DNA of 64,000 nucleotides. Source: an uncultured Holophagaceae bacterium (GTDB taxonomy: Bacteria; Acidobacteriota; Holophagae; Holophagales; Holophagaceae). Under the pieces are notes generated by a model, which was given only the letters and a program-made list of their open reading frames with translations, was not told where the DNA came from and searched no databases. The translations under genes and the position numbers were made by a program. Positions 8,667 through 18,526 of the stretch are shown one piece after another. Location: positions 27,391 through 91,390 of the forward strand of contig CAIZZF010000014.1 of assembly GCA_903937385.1 (NCBI GenBank). The letters are read 5' to 3'. Numbering within the stretch: the first letter of the stretch is position 1; each line of letters starts with the position of its first letter.

Positions 8667-8731
8667 CGCAGATCCTCCAGCCCCATGGTGACAAGAGTCG
8701 GGGCCTTCACTGCTTTGAATTTCATGGCGGG

Positions 8732-9538
8732 TCAGCGCAGGCTGCCGGAGCCATGGCGGAACCAGTCCAGCAAGATCCCCTCAGGCAGATCCAGCCCAAA
8801 GGCGTCCTGCAAGAGGGGGATCAGGTCCTCCAGCGCCACCTCGCGACCGGCCACCTCCTCTCCCCGGAACTCGGCGTAGGCCTGGTTGCGCAGGAGGCGC
8901 CGGACCTCGGGACCGGGCTGCTGGACGATGAGGTTTCGGCGGAAGCGGGAGTCCGGATGGGTGCTGGTGAAGTGGTTGCCGACCTCGAAATCGATTGGGA
9001 GCCTAGGCTCTGGAACGAAGGCATAGAGATCCTCCCAGACACCGCGGTGGAAGCTCTGCAGCACCTGGAGCCCATCCTCGGGAACAACCCGGTAGGTGTT
9101 CTGGAACTGGGCATGGGCCTCGCCATCCTGGGGCACGGGGTGCAGCAGCCCTTCGAGCCCGAAGCCCACATCGCAGAGCCACGGGTTACCCTCCACCCGC
9201 ACCAGCAAGAGCATGTGGGTCCGCGGCAGGATCCCGGTCACCCCGAGCCGGACCCGCGCCTCGCAGGCCATGACCTCGAAGCCGAGGCCTTCAAGCACCG
9301 CCTGGAACAGGGTGTTGTGCTCGAAGCAGTAGCCGCCACGCTGCCGCTCCACCAGCTTCTCCTGCAGAGAGGCCAGATCGAGGTGGATCGGACGACCCAG
9401 CAGCACGTCCACGTTCTCGAAGGGGATCGTGCTGGCGTGGGCGAGGTGCAGGGCGCGGAGGCCCGTCAGGTCGGCGGCGGGCCGGCTGGCAAGCCCGATG
9501 CGTCGGAGGTAGGCGTCCAGGTCCAGGTCAGCGGGCAT
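8732..9538 (-). CDS. nat: Arylamine N-acetyltransferase
   Basis: 268 residues from the ATG at 9538. The enzyme transfers acetyl from acetyl-CoA to arylamines or hydrazines using a Cys-His-Asp triad, all visible: Cys71 in RGGYCFEHN, His108 in PRTHMLLLV and Asp123 in WLCDVGFG. The N-terminal IPFENVDVLLGRPIHLD is also characteristic. Length is normal for bacterial NAT (about 260-280). It lies between the DinB gene (gap 56) and modA (gap 65) on the same strand, but the neighbours suggest no shared pathway. The native substrate is unknown. Confidence 0.93.
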   Translation of the reverse strand: MPADLDLDAYLRRIGLASRPAADLTGLRALHLAHASTIPFENVDVLLGRPIHLDLASLQEKLVERQRGGYCFEHNTLFQAVLEGLGFEVMACEARVRLGVTGILPRTHMLLLVRVEGNPWLCDVGFGLEGLLHPVPQDGEAHAQFQNTYRVVPEDGLQVLQSFHRGVWEDLYAFVPEPRLPIDFEVGNHFTSTHPDSRFRRNLIVQQPGPEVRRLLRNQAYAEFRGEEVAGREVALEDLIPLLQDAFGLDLPEGILLDWFRHGSGSLR

Positions 9539-9594
9539 GGTGCACAGCCCCAAGGCGGTGGGAGGTTCGGATCAAGGGCATACGACCTCCTCGG

Positions 9595-10086
9595 TTAGAC
9601 GGACCGGGTCTGCCACGCGACCAGGTTTCGCCGAATCTGGCGGGCGTGGAGCTCCAGGTGCTCGCCGTAGCTGCGCAGCCAGTCATCAGTGCCGTAGGGA
9701 CCGCTGTGGCTATGGCGACCCATGCGGCCCCAGGCCTCCTCGGGCAGGCGGGCCAGCAGGGTCGAGGTGTGGGCGCGCACCGTCTCCACCAGATGCAGAG
9801 ATGCCTCCGGATCGCTGCCCTGGTAGTCGAAGCGCTGGGTCCAGACATTCTCGTCGTAGCCCACGATGAGGGGCTCGGGTTCCGCCAGCAGAAGGCGGAT
9901 GCGGATGGCCGCGTAGGTCTCGGAGTCGGCACAGTGGGCCACCACCTCCAGGGCGCTCCAGGCCCCCACCGCGGGTCGCCAGAGGCGCATCTCCGTCGGC
10001 GCCTCGTCCCAGGCCCGTCGCAGCAGGCTGGGCCCGGTTCGGTAGCGCTCCAACCAGGAGCTCCGGGTCGCGGCATCCATCGACAT
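9595..10086 (-). CDS. DinB-superfamily protein
   Basis: 163 residues, a four-helix-bundle DinB/YfiT-type protein. The start has a strong AGGAGGTGA site. Putative metal ligands are the histidine in EVVAHCADSE (helix 2) and the pair in YGEHLELHARQI (helix 4), the usual three-histidine arrangement; WSALEVVAH and the final HARQIRRNL are family-typical. Many members use a divalent metal for thiol-dependent transfer or are uncharacterised damage-response proteins. No substrate can be assigned. It is divergent from the metalloprotease gene. A second DinB protein is encoded at 37088. Confidence 0.75.
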   Translation of the reverse strand: MSMDAATRSSWLERYRTGPSLLRRAWDEAPTEMRLWRPAVGAWSALEVVAHCADSETYAAIRIRLLLAEPEPLIVGYDENVWTQRFDYQGSDPEASLHLVETVRAHTSTLLARLPEEAWGRMGRHSHSGPYGTDDWLRSYGEHLELHARQIRRNLVAWQTRSV

Positions 10087-10190
10087 GCGTCACCTCCTCT
10101 CCAGGATGGGCGGAATGGTTCCAAATTGAACCCTCAGCTTGCGAGGCAGGCATGGTTTCATGGAAGGTCTCGCCCCCATCAGGAGCCCCC

Positions 10191-12791
10191 GTGACCTCTC
10201 GCCGCCTCACCAGCCTCACCTTGGCCCTGGCCGCCAGCCTCCTGGCTGCGCAGCGCACCCCTCAGCAGGCACCCCCGGCCGGGGCGCCGAGTGCCGCACC
10301 CCGTGCCAATGGGGCGTCCACGCCGGTGCCGGACGCCAGCGAGCCCAAGCCCTATGACAAGGTCGTCACCGCCGAAGCCAAGTCCCAGGACGGCTTCATC
10401 AAGGTCCACCAGCTCAAGGGCAAGACCTACTTCGAGATCCCCAAGAGCCGCCTGGGCCAGGAGTTGCTGCTGGTGGTCTCCGCCAACCAGACCCCCGCGA
10501 ACATCGACCACGCCGGACGGGTGGTGGACTCCACCGTGGTGCGGTGGGTGGTGAAGGAGAACCGCGTGCTGTTGCAGGAGGTCTCCCACGCCCTGGTGGC
10601 AGACCCTTCCCTGCCCGTGGCCAAGGCCGTGGCCGCCGCCACCCGGGACACCATCCTGATGAGCTTTCCTGTGGAGGCCTTCGCCAAGGACGGCGCCCCG
10701 GTCATCGAGGCGACGCGCCTGTTCACCACGGAAGTGCCAGAACTCAGCGCCCGCCAGCTCCTGGGCGCCCAGTCCTTCGATCCCGCGCGGAGCTACCTGG
10801 ACAAGGTCAAGGCCTTCCCCGCGAACCTGAACGTCGAGGCGGTGCAGACCTACAGCGTGCCCTTCAGCATGGGTCCCATGCCCGGTAGCTCCAGCCCCTT
10901 CGGCGCCCCTGGCCTGCGGCCCGGTACCAGCGGCTCGGTGACGATGTTCTTCTCCTTCGTGCAGCTGCCGGAGAAGCCGATGTTGCCCCGGGTCTCGGAC
11001 GAGCGTCTGGGCTTCTTCAGCGTGCGGAATACCGACTACGGTCGGCCGGACCACGAGGCCAGCCGCCGCTCCTACATCACCCGCTGGCGCCTGGAGAAGA
11101 AGGACCCCGCCGCGGCCCTCAGTGAGCCCGTAAAGCCCATCACCTTCTACATCGACCGCGCCACGCCGGAGACCTGGGTGCCCTTCGTGAAGAAGGGCGT
11201 GGAAGCCTGGCAGGTCGCCTTCGAGGCTGCCGGCTTCAAGCAGGCCATCGTGGCGAAGCTCGCCCCCACCCCCGAGGAGGATCCGGACTTCGACGCCGGC
11301 GACGCGCGCTACTCCGTCATCCGCTGGGTGCCCTCGCCCGTGGCCAACGCCTACGGCCCCCACATCAGCGACCCCCGCACCGGAGAGATCCTGGAGGCGG
11401 ACATCGTGCTCTACCACAACATCCTGCAGCTCCAGCGGGACTGGTACTTCACCCAGGTCGCCCCGCTGGACAAGCGGGCCCAAGGCCTCCGGCTTCCCGA
11501 TGACCTCATCGGCGACCTCCTGGCCTACGTGGTGACCCACGAGGTGGGCCACTCCCTGGGCTTCCCCCACAACTTCAAGGCCAGCTCGCAGTATCCCTTC
11601 GAGAAGATCCGGGACAAGGCCTGGGTGAAGAAGATGGGCCATGTGTCCACCCTCATGGACTACTGCCGCTTCAACTACGTGGCCCAGCCCGAGGACGGCT
11701 TCGAGCCGGCGGACCTGGTGCCCAAGCTCGGCCCCTATGACATCTTCGCGGTGAAGTGGGGCTACACGCCCATTCCCGGGGCCAAGACCTCCGATGACGA
11801 GAAGGCCACCCTCAATGCCTGGCTGAAGCCCCAGGAGAAGGAGCCCTGGCTCCGTTTCTCCACGCCCGGCACCTCGGGCATCGACCCCGGCGACCAGACC
11901 GAGGCTGTGGGCGATGCGGACCCCGTGAAGGCCACCACCCTTGGCACCAAGAACCTCCAGCGGGTCCTGGGCCTGCTGCCGAAGGCGGCCCTGAAGGAAG
12001 GGGAGGACCTCAAGGAGCTCAGTCACCTCTATGACGCCGTCTGGGGCCAGTGGCGGCGCGAGCTCGGTCACGTGACCGTCCTGGTGGGTGGCTACGACAC
12101 CGAGAACAAGCACGGTGGCCAGACTGGCGGGCGCTTCACGCCGGTGGCCGTGGCCCGCCAGGCCGAGGCGGTGAAGTTCCTCAGTGGCGCCGTGCTCAAG
12201 ACGCCCACTTGGATCCTCGATTCGGCCCTGCTCGCCAAGCTCGAACCCGGCAGCGGCCAGATGCGGTTGCTCTCCGCGCAGCGCGGGGTCCTCGGCGCCC
12301 TGCTGGACCGGGCACGCCTCAGCCGCCTGGAGGAACAGGAGGCCCAGCTGGGCGAGAAGTCCTACGCCATCGGCCAGCTCCTGGCAGATCTGCGGTCCGG
12401 CATCTTCACCGAGCTCACTGGAGCGGCGCCCAAGGTCGATCCCTACCGCCGCAACCTCCAGCGGGCCTATGTCGAGCTGCTCGGGAACCTGCTCAACCAG
12501 CCGGCGATGCCGACCATGGCCGCCGGAGGCCTGGGCATGACTGTCCTCATGGTGAACACCAGCGACGACTGCCGGGGCGCCGTCCGCGCCGAGCTCAAGG
12601 CACTGCAGGCCCTCGTGGCCAAGCCCGGCGCACCCAAGGCCACCCGGGCCCACCTGGAGGACCTGAAGGACCAGATCGCCCGGGTGCTGGATCCCAAGTT
12701 CCAGGCCGCCCCGCCCTCGGCCGCCACGGCCACCCCGTCCCGCCGGGTGGAAGAGACCTGCTGGCCCAGTGCGGCCAGTCTCGAGAACTGA
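10191..12791 (+). CDS. Secreted zinc metalloprotease (HExxHxxGxxH type, DUF4953/DUF5117-like)
   Basis: 866 residues. I place the start at the GTG at 10191 because AGGAG lies five bases upstream and the product opens with a clean signal peptide (MTSRRLTSLTLALAASLLAAQ). The metal site HEVGHSLGFPH spans residues 450-460, with zinc ligands His450, His454 and His460 and Glu451 as general base, matching metzincins. Upstream are the N-terminal DUF5118/DUF5117-like regions (VVDSTVVRWVVKENRVLL). The C-terminal 350 residues are helical. The family is common in Bacteroidota and Acidobacteriota; substrates are unknown. Followed 40 bases later by gamma-glutamyltransferase, another secreted peptide-processing enzyme. 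Confidence 0.88.
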   Translation: MTSRRLTSLTLALAASLLAAQRTPQQAPPAGAPSAAPRANGASTPVPDASEPKPYDKVVTAEAKSQDGFIKVHQLKGKTYFEIPKSRLGQELLLVVSANQTPANIDHAGRVVDSTVVRWVVKENRVLLQEVSHALVADPSLPVAKAVAAATRDTILMSFPVEAFAKDGAPVIEATRLFTTEVPELSARQLLGAQSFDPARSYLDKVKAFPANLNVEAVQTYSVPFSMGPMPGSSSPFGAPGLRPGTSGSVTMFFSFVQLPEKPMLPRVSDERLGFFSVRNTDYGRPDHEASRRSYITRWRLEKKDPAAALSEPVKPITFYIDRATPETWVPFVKKGVEAWQVAFEAAGFKQAIVAKLAPTPEEDPDFDAGDARYSVIRWVPSPVANAYGPHISDPRTGEILEADIVLYHNILQLQRDWYFTQVAPLDKRAQGLRLPDDLIGDLLAYVVTHEVGHSLGFPHNFKASSQYPFEKIRDKAWVKKMGHVSTLMDYCRFNYVAQPEDGFEPADLVPKLGPYDIFAVKWGYTPIPGAKTSDDEKATLNAWLKPQEKEPWLRFSTPGTSGIDPGDQTEAVGDADPVKATTLGTKNLQRVLGLLPKAALKEGEDLKELSHLYDAVWGQWRRELGHVTVLVGGYDTENKHGGQTGGRFTPVAVARQAEAVKFLSGAVLKTPTWILDSALLAKLEPGSGQMRLLSAQRGVLGALLDRARLSRLEEQEAQLGEKSYAIGQLLADLRSGIFTELTGAAPKVDPYRRNLQRAYVELLGNLLNQPAMPTMAAGGLGMTVLMVNTSDDCRGAVRAELKALQALVAKPGAPKATRAHLEDLKDQIARVLDPKFQAAPPSAATATPSRRVEETCWPSAASLEN

Positions 12792-12831
12792 CGTCACGCC
12801 AGCCTGATCGGCAAGCCCCCAGGGAGGCCCC

Positions 12832-14538
12832 ATGCCCACTGCCCGGATCCTTCTCGCGCTGGCCCTCGGGCTCGCGGCCACCCTGCCCCTCGGGGCGGGG
12901 GACCGCGTCACCGGCCGGGCCTTCGCCACCCGCTCCGAGGTGGCGGCCCAGCACGGCATGGCCTGCACCAGCCAGGCCCTGGTCACCCAGATCGCCCTGG
13001 ACATCCTCAAGCAGGGTGGCTCTGCCGTGGATGCGGCCATCGCCGCAGACGCGGCCCTGGGCCTCATGGAGCCCACGGGGAGCGGCATGGGCGGCGACCT
13101 CTACGCCATGGTCTGGGATGCCAAAGGCAAGAAGCTCCACGGCCTGAACGGCAGCGGCCGCTCGCCGAAGAGCCTCAGCCTCGAGCACTTCCAGAAGCTC
13201 GGCCTCAAGCACATCCCGCCGCAGGGCCCCCTGCCCGTCAGCGTACCCGGCTGTGTGGACGCCTGGTTCGAGCTCCACCGCAAGTTCGGAAAGCTCCCCA
13301 TGGCGCAGGTGTTGGCACCCGCCATCCGCTACGCCCGGGAGGGCTTCCCTGTCTCCGAGCTGGTCGCCTACTACTGGGACCGCAGCGTGCCCGCCCTGGG
13401 CCGATTCCCGGGCTTCCTGGAGACCTTCACCGTGGACGGCAAGCGGGCTCCCCGCAGCGGGGAGGTCTTCCGCAACCCCCGCCTGGCCCGCACCCTGGAG
13501 CTGCTCGCCAAGGAAGGGCGCGACGCCTTCTACAAGGGCGAGATCGCCCGGAAGATCGACAGCTACATGAAGACCCAGGGCGGCTTCCTGAGCTATGAGG
13601 ACTTTGCCGCCCACCACTCGGACTGGGTGGAGCCGGTCTCCGTGAGCTACCGGGGCTACGACGTCTGGGAGCTGCCCCCCAACGGCCAGGGCATCGCGGC
13701 CCTGCAGATGCTGAATATCCTCGAGGGCTACGACTTCTCCAAGATCCCCTTTGGCAGCCCCCGCCACGTGCACCTGTTCACCGAGGCCAAGAAGCTGGCC
13801 TTCGAGGACCGGGCCAGGTTCTACGCGGACGCCGCCTTCATGAAGGTGCCCCTGGGCTGGCTGCTCTCCAAGGACTATGCCGCCCAGCGCCGCGCCCTCA
13901 TCGACGAGGGCCGCGCCGCCCGCCGTCTCGAGGCGGGCCACCCGCCCCTGAAGGAGGGCGACACCGTCTACCTCACAACAGCAGATGGCGACGGCAACAT
14001 GGTGAGCCTGATCCAGTCCAACTACCGGGGCATGGGCAGCGGCATGACCCCTGGCGACCTGGGCTTCTGCCTCCAGGACCGGGGCGAGCTGTTCAACCTG
14101 GAGGAGGGCAACGCCAACACCTATGCCCCGGGCAAGCGCCCCTTCCACACCATCATCCCGGGCTTCATCACCAAGGGCGGCGAGCCCTTCCTGAGTTACG
14201 GCGTCATGGGCGGCGAGTTCCAGCCCATCGGACACACCCAGATCGTCATGAACATGGTCGATTTTGCCATGAACGCCCAGGAGGCCGGGGACGCCCCGCG
14301 CATGAGCCACGACGGCTCACCGGAGCCCACGGGCGAGAAGGGCAAGCTGCCCGGCACCATCCAGCTGGAGAGCGGCTTCCCCTACGAGACCGTGCGGGAG
14401 CTCATGAACCGCGGCCATGGCGTGGGCTGGATGCTGGGCGGCTACGGCGGCTACCAGGCCATCCGCTGGGATCCCAAGCAGAAGGTGTTCTTCGGGGCCT
14501 CGGAATCACGCAAGGATGGCCAGGCGGCTGGCTACTAG
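12832..14538 (+). CDS. ggt: Gamma-glutamyltransferase
   Basis: 568 residues with signal peptide MPTARILLALALGLAATLPLGAG. The precursor cleaves itself before the catalytic threonine, here probably Thr378 in KEGDTVYLTTAD, giving large and small subunits. Other family marks are QGGSAVDAAIAADAALGLMEP, the GSGMGGD loop, LPPNGQGIAALQML, and GGEFQP in the small subunit. The usual GNTTHLS is changed to GDTVYLT, as in the many GGT-like acylases, so the true donor may not be glutathione. It acts in the periplasm. Probably in one operon with the preceding protease. Confidence 0.88.
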   Translation: MPTARILLALALGLAATLPLGAGDRVTGRAFATRSEVAAQHGMACTSQALVTQIALDILKQGGSAVDAAIAADAALGLMEPTGSGMGGDLYAMVWDAKGKKLHGLNGSGRSPKSLSLEHFQKLGLKHIPPQGPLPVSVPGCVDAWFELHRKFGKLPMAQVLAPAIRYAREGFPVSELVAYYWDRSVPALGRFPGFLETFTVDGKRAPRSGEVFRNPRLARTLELLAKEGRDAFYKGEIARKIDSYMKTQGGFLSYEDFAAHHSDWVEPVSVSYRGYDVWELPPNGQGIAALQMLNILEGYDFSKIPFGSPRHVHLFTEAKKLAFEDRARFYADAAFMKVPLGWLLSKDYAAQRRALIDEGRAARRLEAGHPPLKEGDTVYLTTADGDGNMVSLIQSNYRGMGSGMTPGDLGFCLQDRGELFNLEEGNANTYAPGKRPFHTIIPGFITKGGEPFLSYGVMGGEFQPIGHTQIVMNMVDFAMNAQEAGDAPRMSHDGSPEPTGEKGKLPGTIQLESGFPYETVRELMNRGHGVGWMLGGYGGYQAIRWDPKQKVFFGASESRKDGQAAGY

Positions 14539-14541
14539 CGG

Positions 14542-15744
14542 CTAGAGGAAGGAGATCGGATCCAGGTCCCAGTCCCCAGGCTCCTCATAGTCCTCGATCT
14601 CCTCTGGAGCGTGGAGCAGGTGCAGGTCCTTGACGGGTAGCCGCAGGCTCAGCTTGGTATCGAACACCAGGCGCACCATGGGGCGCAGGAGGTCCTCGCT
14701 CTGTTCGACGACCACCGCCAGACGCCCACTGGTGAGGCGGACCAGCGCACCCACCGGATAGATCCCCAGGGTGCGGATGAACTGCTGGACCAGGTCGCCA
14801 TCCAGGTGGGCGCCGCTCCACTCCAGGAGCTTCTTCAGCACCTCGGAGGGCTCCATCCCTTTGTGGTAGACCCGGTTGGAAGTGAGGGCGTCGTAGACAT
14901 CCACGATGGCGGCCATGCGCCCGATCTGGGAGATGCCCTCCCCGGGAATGCCCACGGGATAGCCCCCGCCGCCCATGCGCTCGTGGTGCTCGCCGGCGAT
15001 CCGGATGACCATCTCGGAGATCCCGGGGACTCCCGTGAGGAGGTCCCGGCTGATGACGGCATGGGACTTCATGATGGTGAATTCCTCTTCCGTGAGCTTC
15101 CCGGGCTTGTTCAAGATCTCGTTGGGGATCTTCATCTTCCCGATGTCATGGAGCAGCCCGCCGAGACCCGCCTCATGCACCAGGTCGGCAGGCATGCCTA
15201 GGGCATTTGTGAAAGACACCAGCAGCGCACAGATGCTGACGCTGTGCTGGAAGGTGTAGGTATCAGCTGCTTTGATACGGCAGAGGCTGAGCAGGGCGCC
15301 GGGGTTCCGAAGCACCGAGGCGTTGATCTCCTTCACCAGCGGTCCGGCCTTGGCGGGGTCCACCTGCTTGCCCAGTCGCACGTCCTGAAGCAGGCCGTCG
15401 ACCATGACCGAGGCCTCCCCCAGAATCCGTCTGGCCTGGACGGACTCCTCCTTCTGGGAGACCCGGGCCGTCGGCAACGCGGCCCCGGCGGCGGCTGACT
15501 GCTTCAGCTGCTGGTCGAGCACCCGGTCGATCTCGGCCTTGGTCGGGGCCCCGGCGACATCGTCCCCTCGTTCGGTGTCGATGTAGAGCTCAACCATGCC
15601 CTGATCCCGCATCTTCTGGATCTGGTCCGGATGACGCAGCAGGAAGCGTTGCCGCAGGAAGCCGTGCTGGAGCCAGCCGCAGTTCAGGTCGTGGATGTAC
15701 ATCCCCGTCCTGAGATCCTCGACCCGCACCCGCTTGATCGTCAT
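14542..15744 (-). CDS. HD-GYP cyclic-di-GMP phosphodiesterase with DUF3391 domain
   Basis: 400 residues. Residues 1-120 form a DUF3391-type N-terminal domain (VEDLRTGMYIHDLNCGW). Residues 165-330 are the HD-GYP domain: LLHDIGKMKIP supplies the HD pair, then KSHAVISRDLL and GEHHERMGGGGYP containing the GYP triplet. Such enzymes hydrolyse c-di-GMP with a di- or tri-iron centre. The C-terminal tail is acidic (EEIEDYEEPGDWDLD). There is no membrane segment or receiver domain, so it is a cytoplasmic enzyme with an unknown input. Convergent with ggt (3-base gap) and divergent from acnB. Confidence 0.9.
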   Translation of the reverse strand: MTIKRVRVEDLRTGMYIHDLNCGWLQHGFLRQRFLLRHPDQIQKMRDQGMVELYIDTERGDDVAGAPTKAEIDRVLDQQLKQSAAAGAALPTARVSQKEESVQARRILGEASVMVDGLLQDVRLGKQVDPAKAGPLVKEINASVLRNPGALLSLCRIKAADTYTFQHSVSICALLVSFTNALGMPADLVHEAGLGGLLHDIGKMKIPNEILNKPGKLTEEEFTIMKSHAVISRDLLTGVPGISEMVIRIAGEHHERMGGGGYPVGIPGEGISQIGRMAAIVDVYDALTSNRVYHKGMEPSEVLKKLLEWSGAHLDGDLVQQFIRTLGIYPVGALVRLTSGRLAVVVEQSEDLLRPMVRLVFDTKLSLRLPVKDLHLLHAPEEIEDYEEPGDWDLDPISFL

Positions 15745-15949
15745 GGCCCTTATCCACCGCCTGATCCTTGGATCGGCCTAGAAGGATCCGAGGTTGAAAG
15801 CTGACCTGGCCTGGAGCGACCAGGTCGTGGCGCAACCCAGCCCAGCCGGGGTAATCAGGCCCTGGCAGAGCATCTGGCGCCCAGGGGCGGGGCTGGATGT
15901 AGAATGGGGGTTCGGACCGCGCCCAGCGGCGCTCTCAGGGGAGTTGACC

Positions 15950-18526
15950 GTGCTCGAAGCCTACCGCCTCCATGTCGCTGAACGCGCCGCCATGGGCATT
16001 CCGCCCTTGCCACTCACGGAAGCCCAGACCTCCGGGCTGGCAGCCCTGCTCGCCACTCCCCCTGCGGGCGAGGAGAAGGTCCTGCTGGACCTGCTGATCC
16101 ACCGCGTACCCGCCGGCGTGGATGATGCCGCCCGGGTGAAGGCGGCCTTCCTGGCCAGCGTCGCCAAGGGCCAGGAGAAGGTGGCCCTGGTCTCTCCCGA
16201 GAAGGCCACGGAGCTGCTCGGCACCATGCTCGGCGGCTTCAACGTGAAGCCCCTCATCGACCTTCTGGACGATGCCAAGGTGGGCGCCCTCGCCGCCGAA
16301 GGCCTGAAGAAGACCCTGCTGGTCTTCGACGCCTTCGCCGAGGTGAAGGCCAAGGCCGATGCCGGTAACACCAACGCCAAGTCCGTCCTCCTGTCCTGGG
16401 CCGAGGCCGAGTGGTTCACCAGCCGCCCCGAAGTGCCCCAGAGCCTCACCCTGACCGTGTTCAAGGTCACGGGCGAGACCAACACCGATGACTTGTCCCC
16501 GGCCCCGGACGCCTGGAGCCGCCCCGACATCCCGCTCCACGCCCTGGCCATGCTGAAGAACGCCCGGCCCGGCATCGAACCTGACGAGGCTGGCAAGGTG
16601 GGCCCCCTCAAGCAGCTCGAGGCTCTGAGGGCCAAGGGCAACTTGATTGCCTACGTGGGCGACGTGGTTGGCACTGGCTCCTCCCGCAAATCCGCCACCA
16701 ACTCGGTGCTGTGGTTCACGGGTGAGGACATCCCCTTCGTGCCCAACAAGCGCTTCGGTGGCGTCTGCCTGGGTTCCAAGATCGCGCCCATCTTCTACAA
16801 CACCATGGAGGACGCCGGCGCCCTGCCCATCGAGCTGGATGTGAACAGCATGGACATGGGGGACGTCATCGAGCTGCGCCCCTACGAGGGCAAGGCCCTG
16901 AAGAACGGCCAGGTCATCGCCGAGTTCAAGGTCAAGTCAGAGGTCATCTTCGACGAAGTCCGCGCCGGCGGCCGCATCCCCCTGATCGTCGGCCGGGGTC
17001 TCACCGCCAAGGCCCGCGTGGCGCTGGGTCTGCCCGAGTCCACGATCTTCCGCTTCCCCGCGATCCCCACGGACACCGGGAAGGGCTTCTCCCTGGCCCA
17101 GAAGATGGTGGGCAAGGCCTGCGGTGTGAAGGGCATCCGTCCCGGCACCTACTGCGAGCCCCGCATGACCACCGTGGGTTCCCAGGACACCACGGGTCCC
17201 ATGACCCGCGACGAGCTGAAGGATCTGGCCTGCCTGCAGTTCTCCGCCGACATGGTGATGCAGTCCTTCTGCCACACCGCGCCCTATCCCAAGCCCGTGG
17301 ATGTGAAGACCCACCGGGAGCTGCCTCCCTTCATCACCAACCGCGGCGGCGTCTCTCTCAAGCCCGGAGACGGCGTCATCCACAGCTGGCTGAACCGCCT
17401 GCTGCTCCCCGACACCGTTGGCACCGGCGGCGACTCGCACACCCGGTTCCCCATCGGGATCTCCTTCCCAGCAGGTTCGGGCCTGGTGGCCTTCGCCGCC
17501 GCCACGGGCGTCATGCCCCTGGACATGCCAGAGTCCGTGCTGGTGCGCTTCAAGGGCGAGCTGCAGCCCGGCATCACCCTGCGGGATCTCGTGAACGCCA
17601 TCCCCTACTACGCGATCAAGCAGGGCCTGCTCACCGTCGAGAAGAAGGGCAAGAAGAACCTCTTCAGCGGCAAGATCCTGGAGATCGAAGGGCTGCCCAA
17701 GCTCAAGGTGGAACAGGCCTTCGAGCTGTCCGACGCCTCGGCCGAGCGGTCTGCCGCAGGCTGCACCGTGCACCTGGACAAGGAACCGATCATCGAATAC
17801 ATGACGTCCAACATCACCCTCATGAAGTGGATGATCGCGAACGGCTACGAGCACCGGGAGACCCTGGAGAACCGCATCAAGGCCATGCGCGCCTGGATTG
17901 CCAACCCCGAGCTGCTGGCCCCGGATGCCGACGCCGACTACGCGGCGGTCATCGAGATCGACCTGGCCGACGTGAAGGAACCCATCCTGGCCTGCCCCAA
18001 CGATCCGGATGACGTCAAGCTGCTCTCCGTGGTGGCTGGCGAGAAGATCGATGAGGTCTTCATCGGCTCCTGCATGACCAACATCGGCCACTTCCGCGCC
18101 GCCGGGAAGCTGCTGGACGGCAAGTCCGACCTCGCCACGCGCCTCTGGATCGCCCCGCCCACCAAGATGGATGCCTACGTGCTCACCCAGGAGGGCTACT
18201 ACGGCATCCTGGGCCGCACCGGCGCCCGCATGGAGATGCCCGGCTGCTCCCTGTGCATGGGCAACCAGGCCCAGGTGCGCAAGGGTTCCACAGCCATCTC
18301 CACCTCCACCCGCAACTTCCCCAACCGGCTGGGTCTGGACACCCGGGTCTACCTGGGCTCCGCGGAGCTGGCCTCCATCTGCGCTCTGCTGGGGAAGATC
18401 CCGACGGTGGCCGAATACACGGAGCTCGTCGGGGTCATCGCCCAGAAGTCCGCTGACATCTACCGCTACATGAACTTCGACCAGATCCCGGACTTCCGCG
18501 AGGTCGCTGACACGGTGACGGTCTAG
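15950..18526 (+). CDS. acnB: Aconitate hydratase B
   Basis: 858 residues (E. coli AcnB has 865). Interconverts citrate, cis-aconitate and isocitrate in the TCA cycle. The chosen start is the GTG at 15950, six bases after AGGGGAG; the product then begins [22 protein letters not shown] exactly like other AcnB proteins, and further in-frame upstream sequence is not homologous. Visible are the HEAT-like N-terminal domain, [20 protein letters not shown], the swivel domain and the 4Fe-4S cysteines in [12 protein letters not shown] and [17 protein letters not shown] -10-like hexamer is at 15900-15905. Its stop overlaps the convergent DUF5131 gene by a shared CTAG. Confidence 0.96.
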   Translation: MLEAYRLHVAERAAMGIPPLPLTEAQTSGLAALLATPPAGEEKVLLDLLIHRVPAGVDDAARVKAAFLASVAKGQEKVALVSPEKATELLGTMLGGFNVKPLIDLLDDAKVGALAAEGLKKTLLVFDAFAEVKAKADAGNTNAKSVLLSWAEAEWFTSRPEVPQSLTLTVFKVTGETNTDDLSPAPDAWSRPDIPLHALAMLKNARPGIEPDEAGKVGPLKQLEALRAKGNLIAYVGDVVGTGSSRKSATNSVLWFTGEDIPFVPNKRFGGVCLGSKIAPIFYNTMEDAGALPIELDVNSMDMGDVIELRPYEGKALKNGQVIAEFKVKSEVIFDEVRAGGRIPLIVGRGLTAKARVALGLPESTIFRFPAIPTDTGKGFSLAQKMVGKACGVKGIRPGTYCEPRMTTVGSQDTTGPMTRDELKDLACLQFSADMVMQSFCHTAPYPKPVDVKTHRELPPFITNRGGVSLKPGDGVIHSWLNRLLLPDTVGTGGDSHTRFPIGISFPAGSGLVAFAAATGVMPLDMPESVLVRFKGELQPGITLRDLVNAIPYYAIKQGLLTVEKKGKKNLFSGKILEIEGLPKLKVEQAFELSDASAERSAAGCTVHLDKEPIIEYMTSNITLMKWMIANGYEHRETLENRIKAMRAWIANPELLAPDADADYAAVIEIDLADVKEPILACPNDPDDVKLLSVVAGEKIDEVFIGSCMTNIGHFRAAGKLLDGKSDLATRLWIAPPTKMDAYVLTQEGYYGILGRTGARMEMPGCSLCMGNQAQVRKGSTAISTSTRNFPNRLGLDTRVYLGSAELASICALLGKIPTVAEYTELVGVIAQKSADIYRYMNFDQIPDFREVADTVTV

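Noticed and set aside
8663..8725. A 20-codon frame on the minus strand (MKFKAVKAPTLVTMGLEDLR) whose stop overlaps the modA start as ATGA
   Set aside because: No ribosome site precedes it and the GGAGG inside it serves modA. It could be chance; not annotated as a gene.
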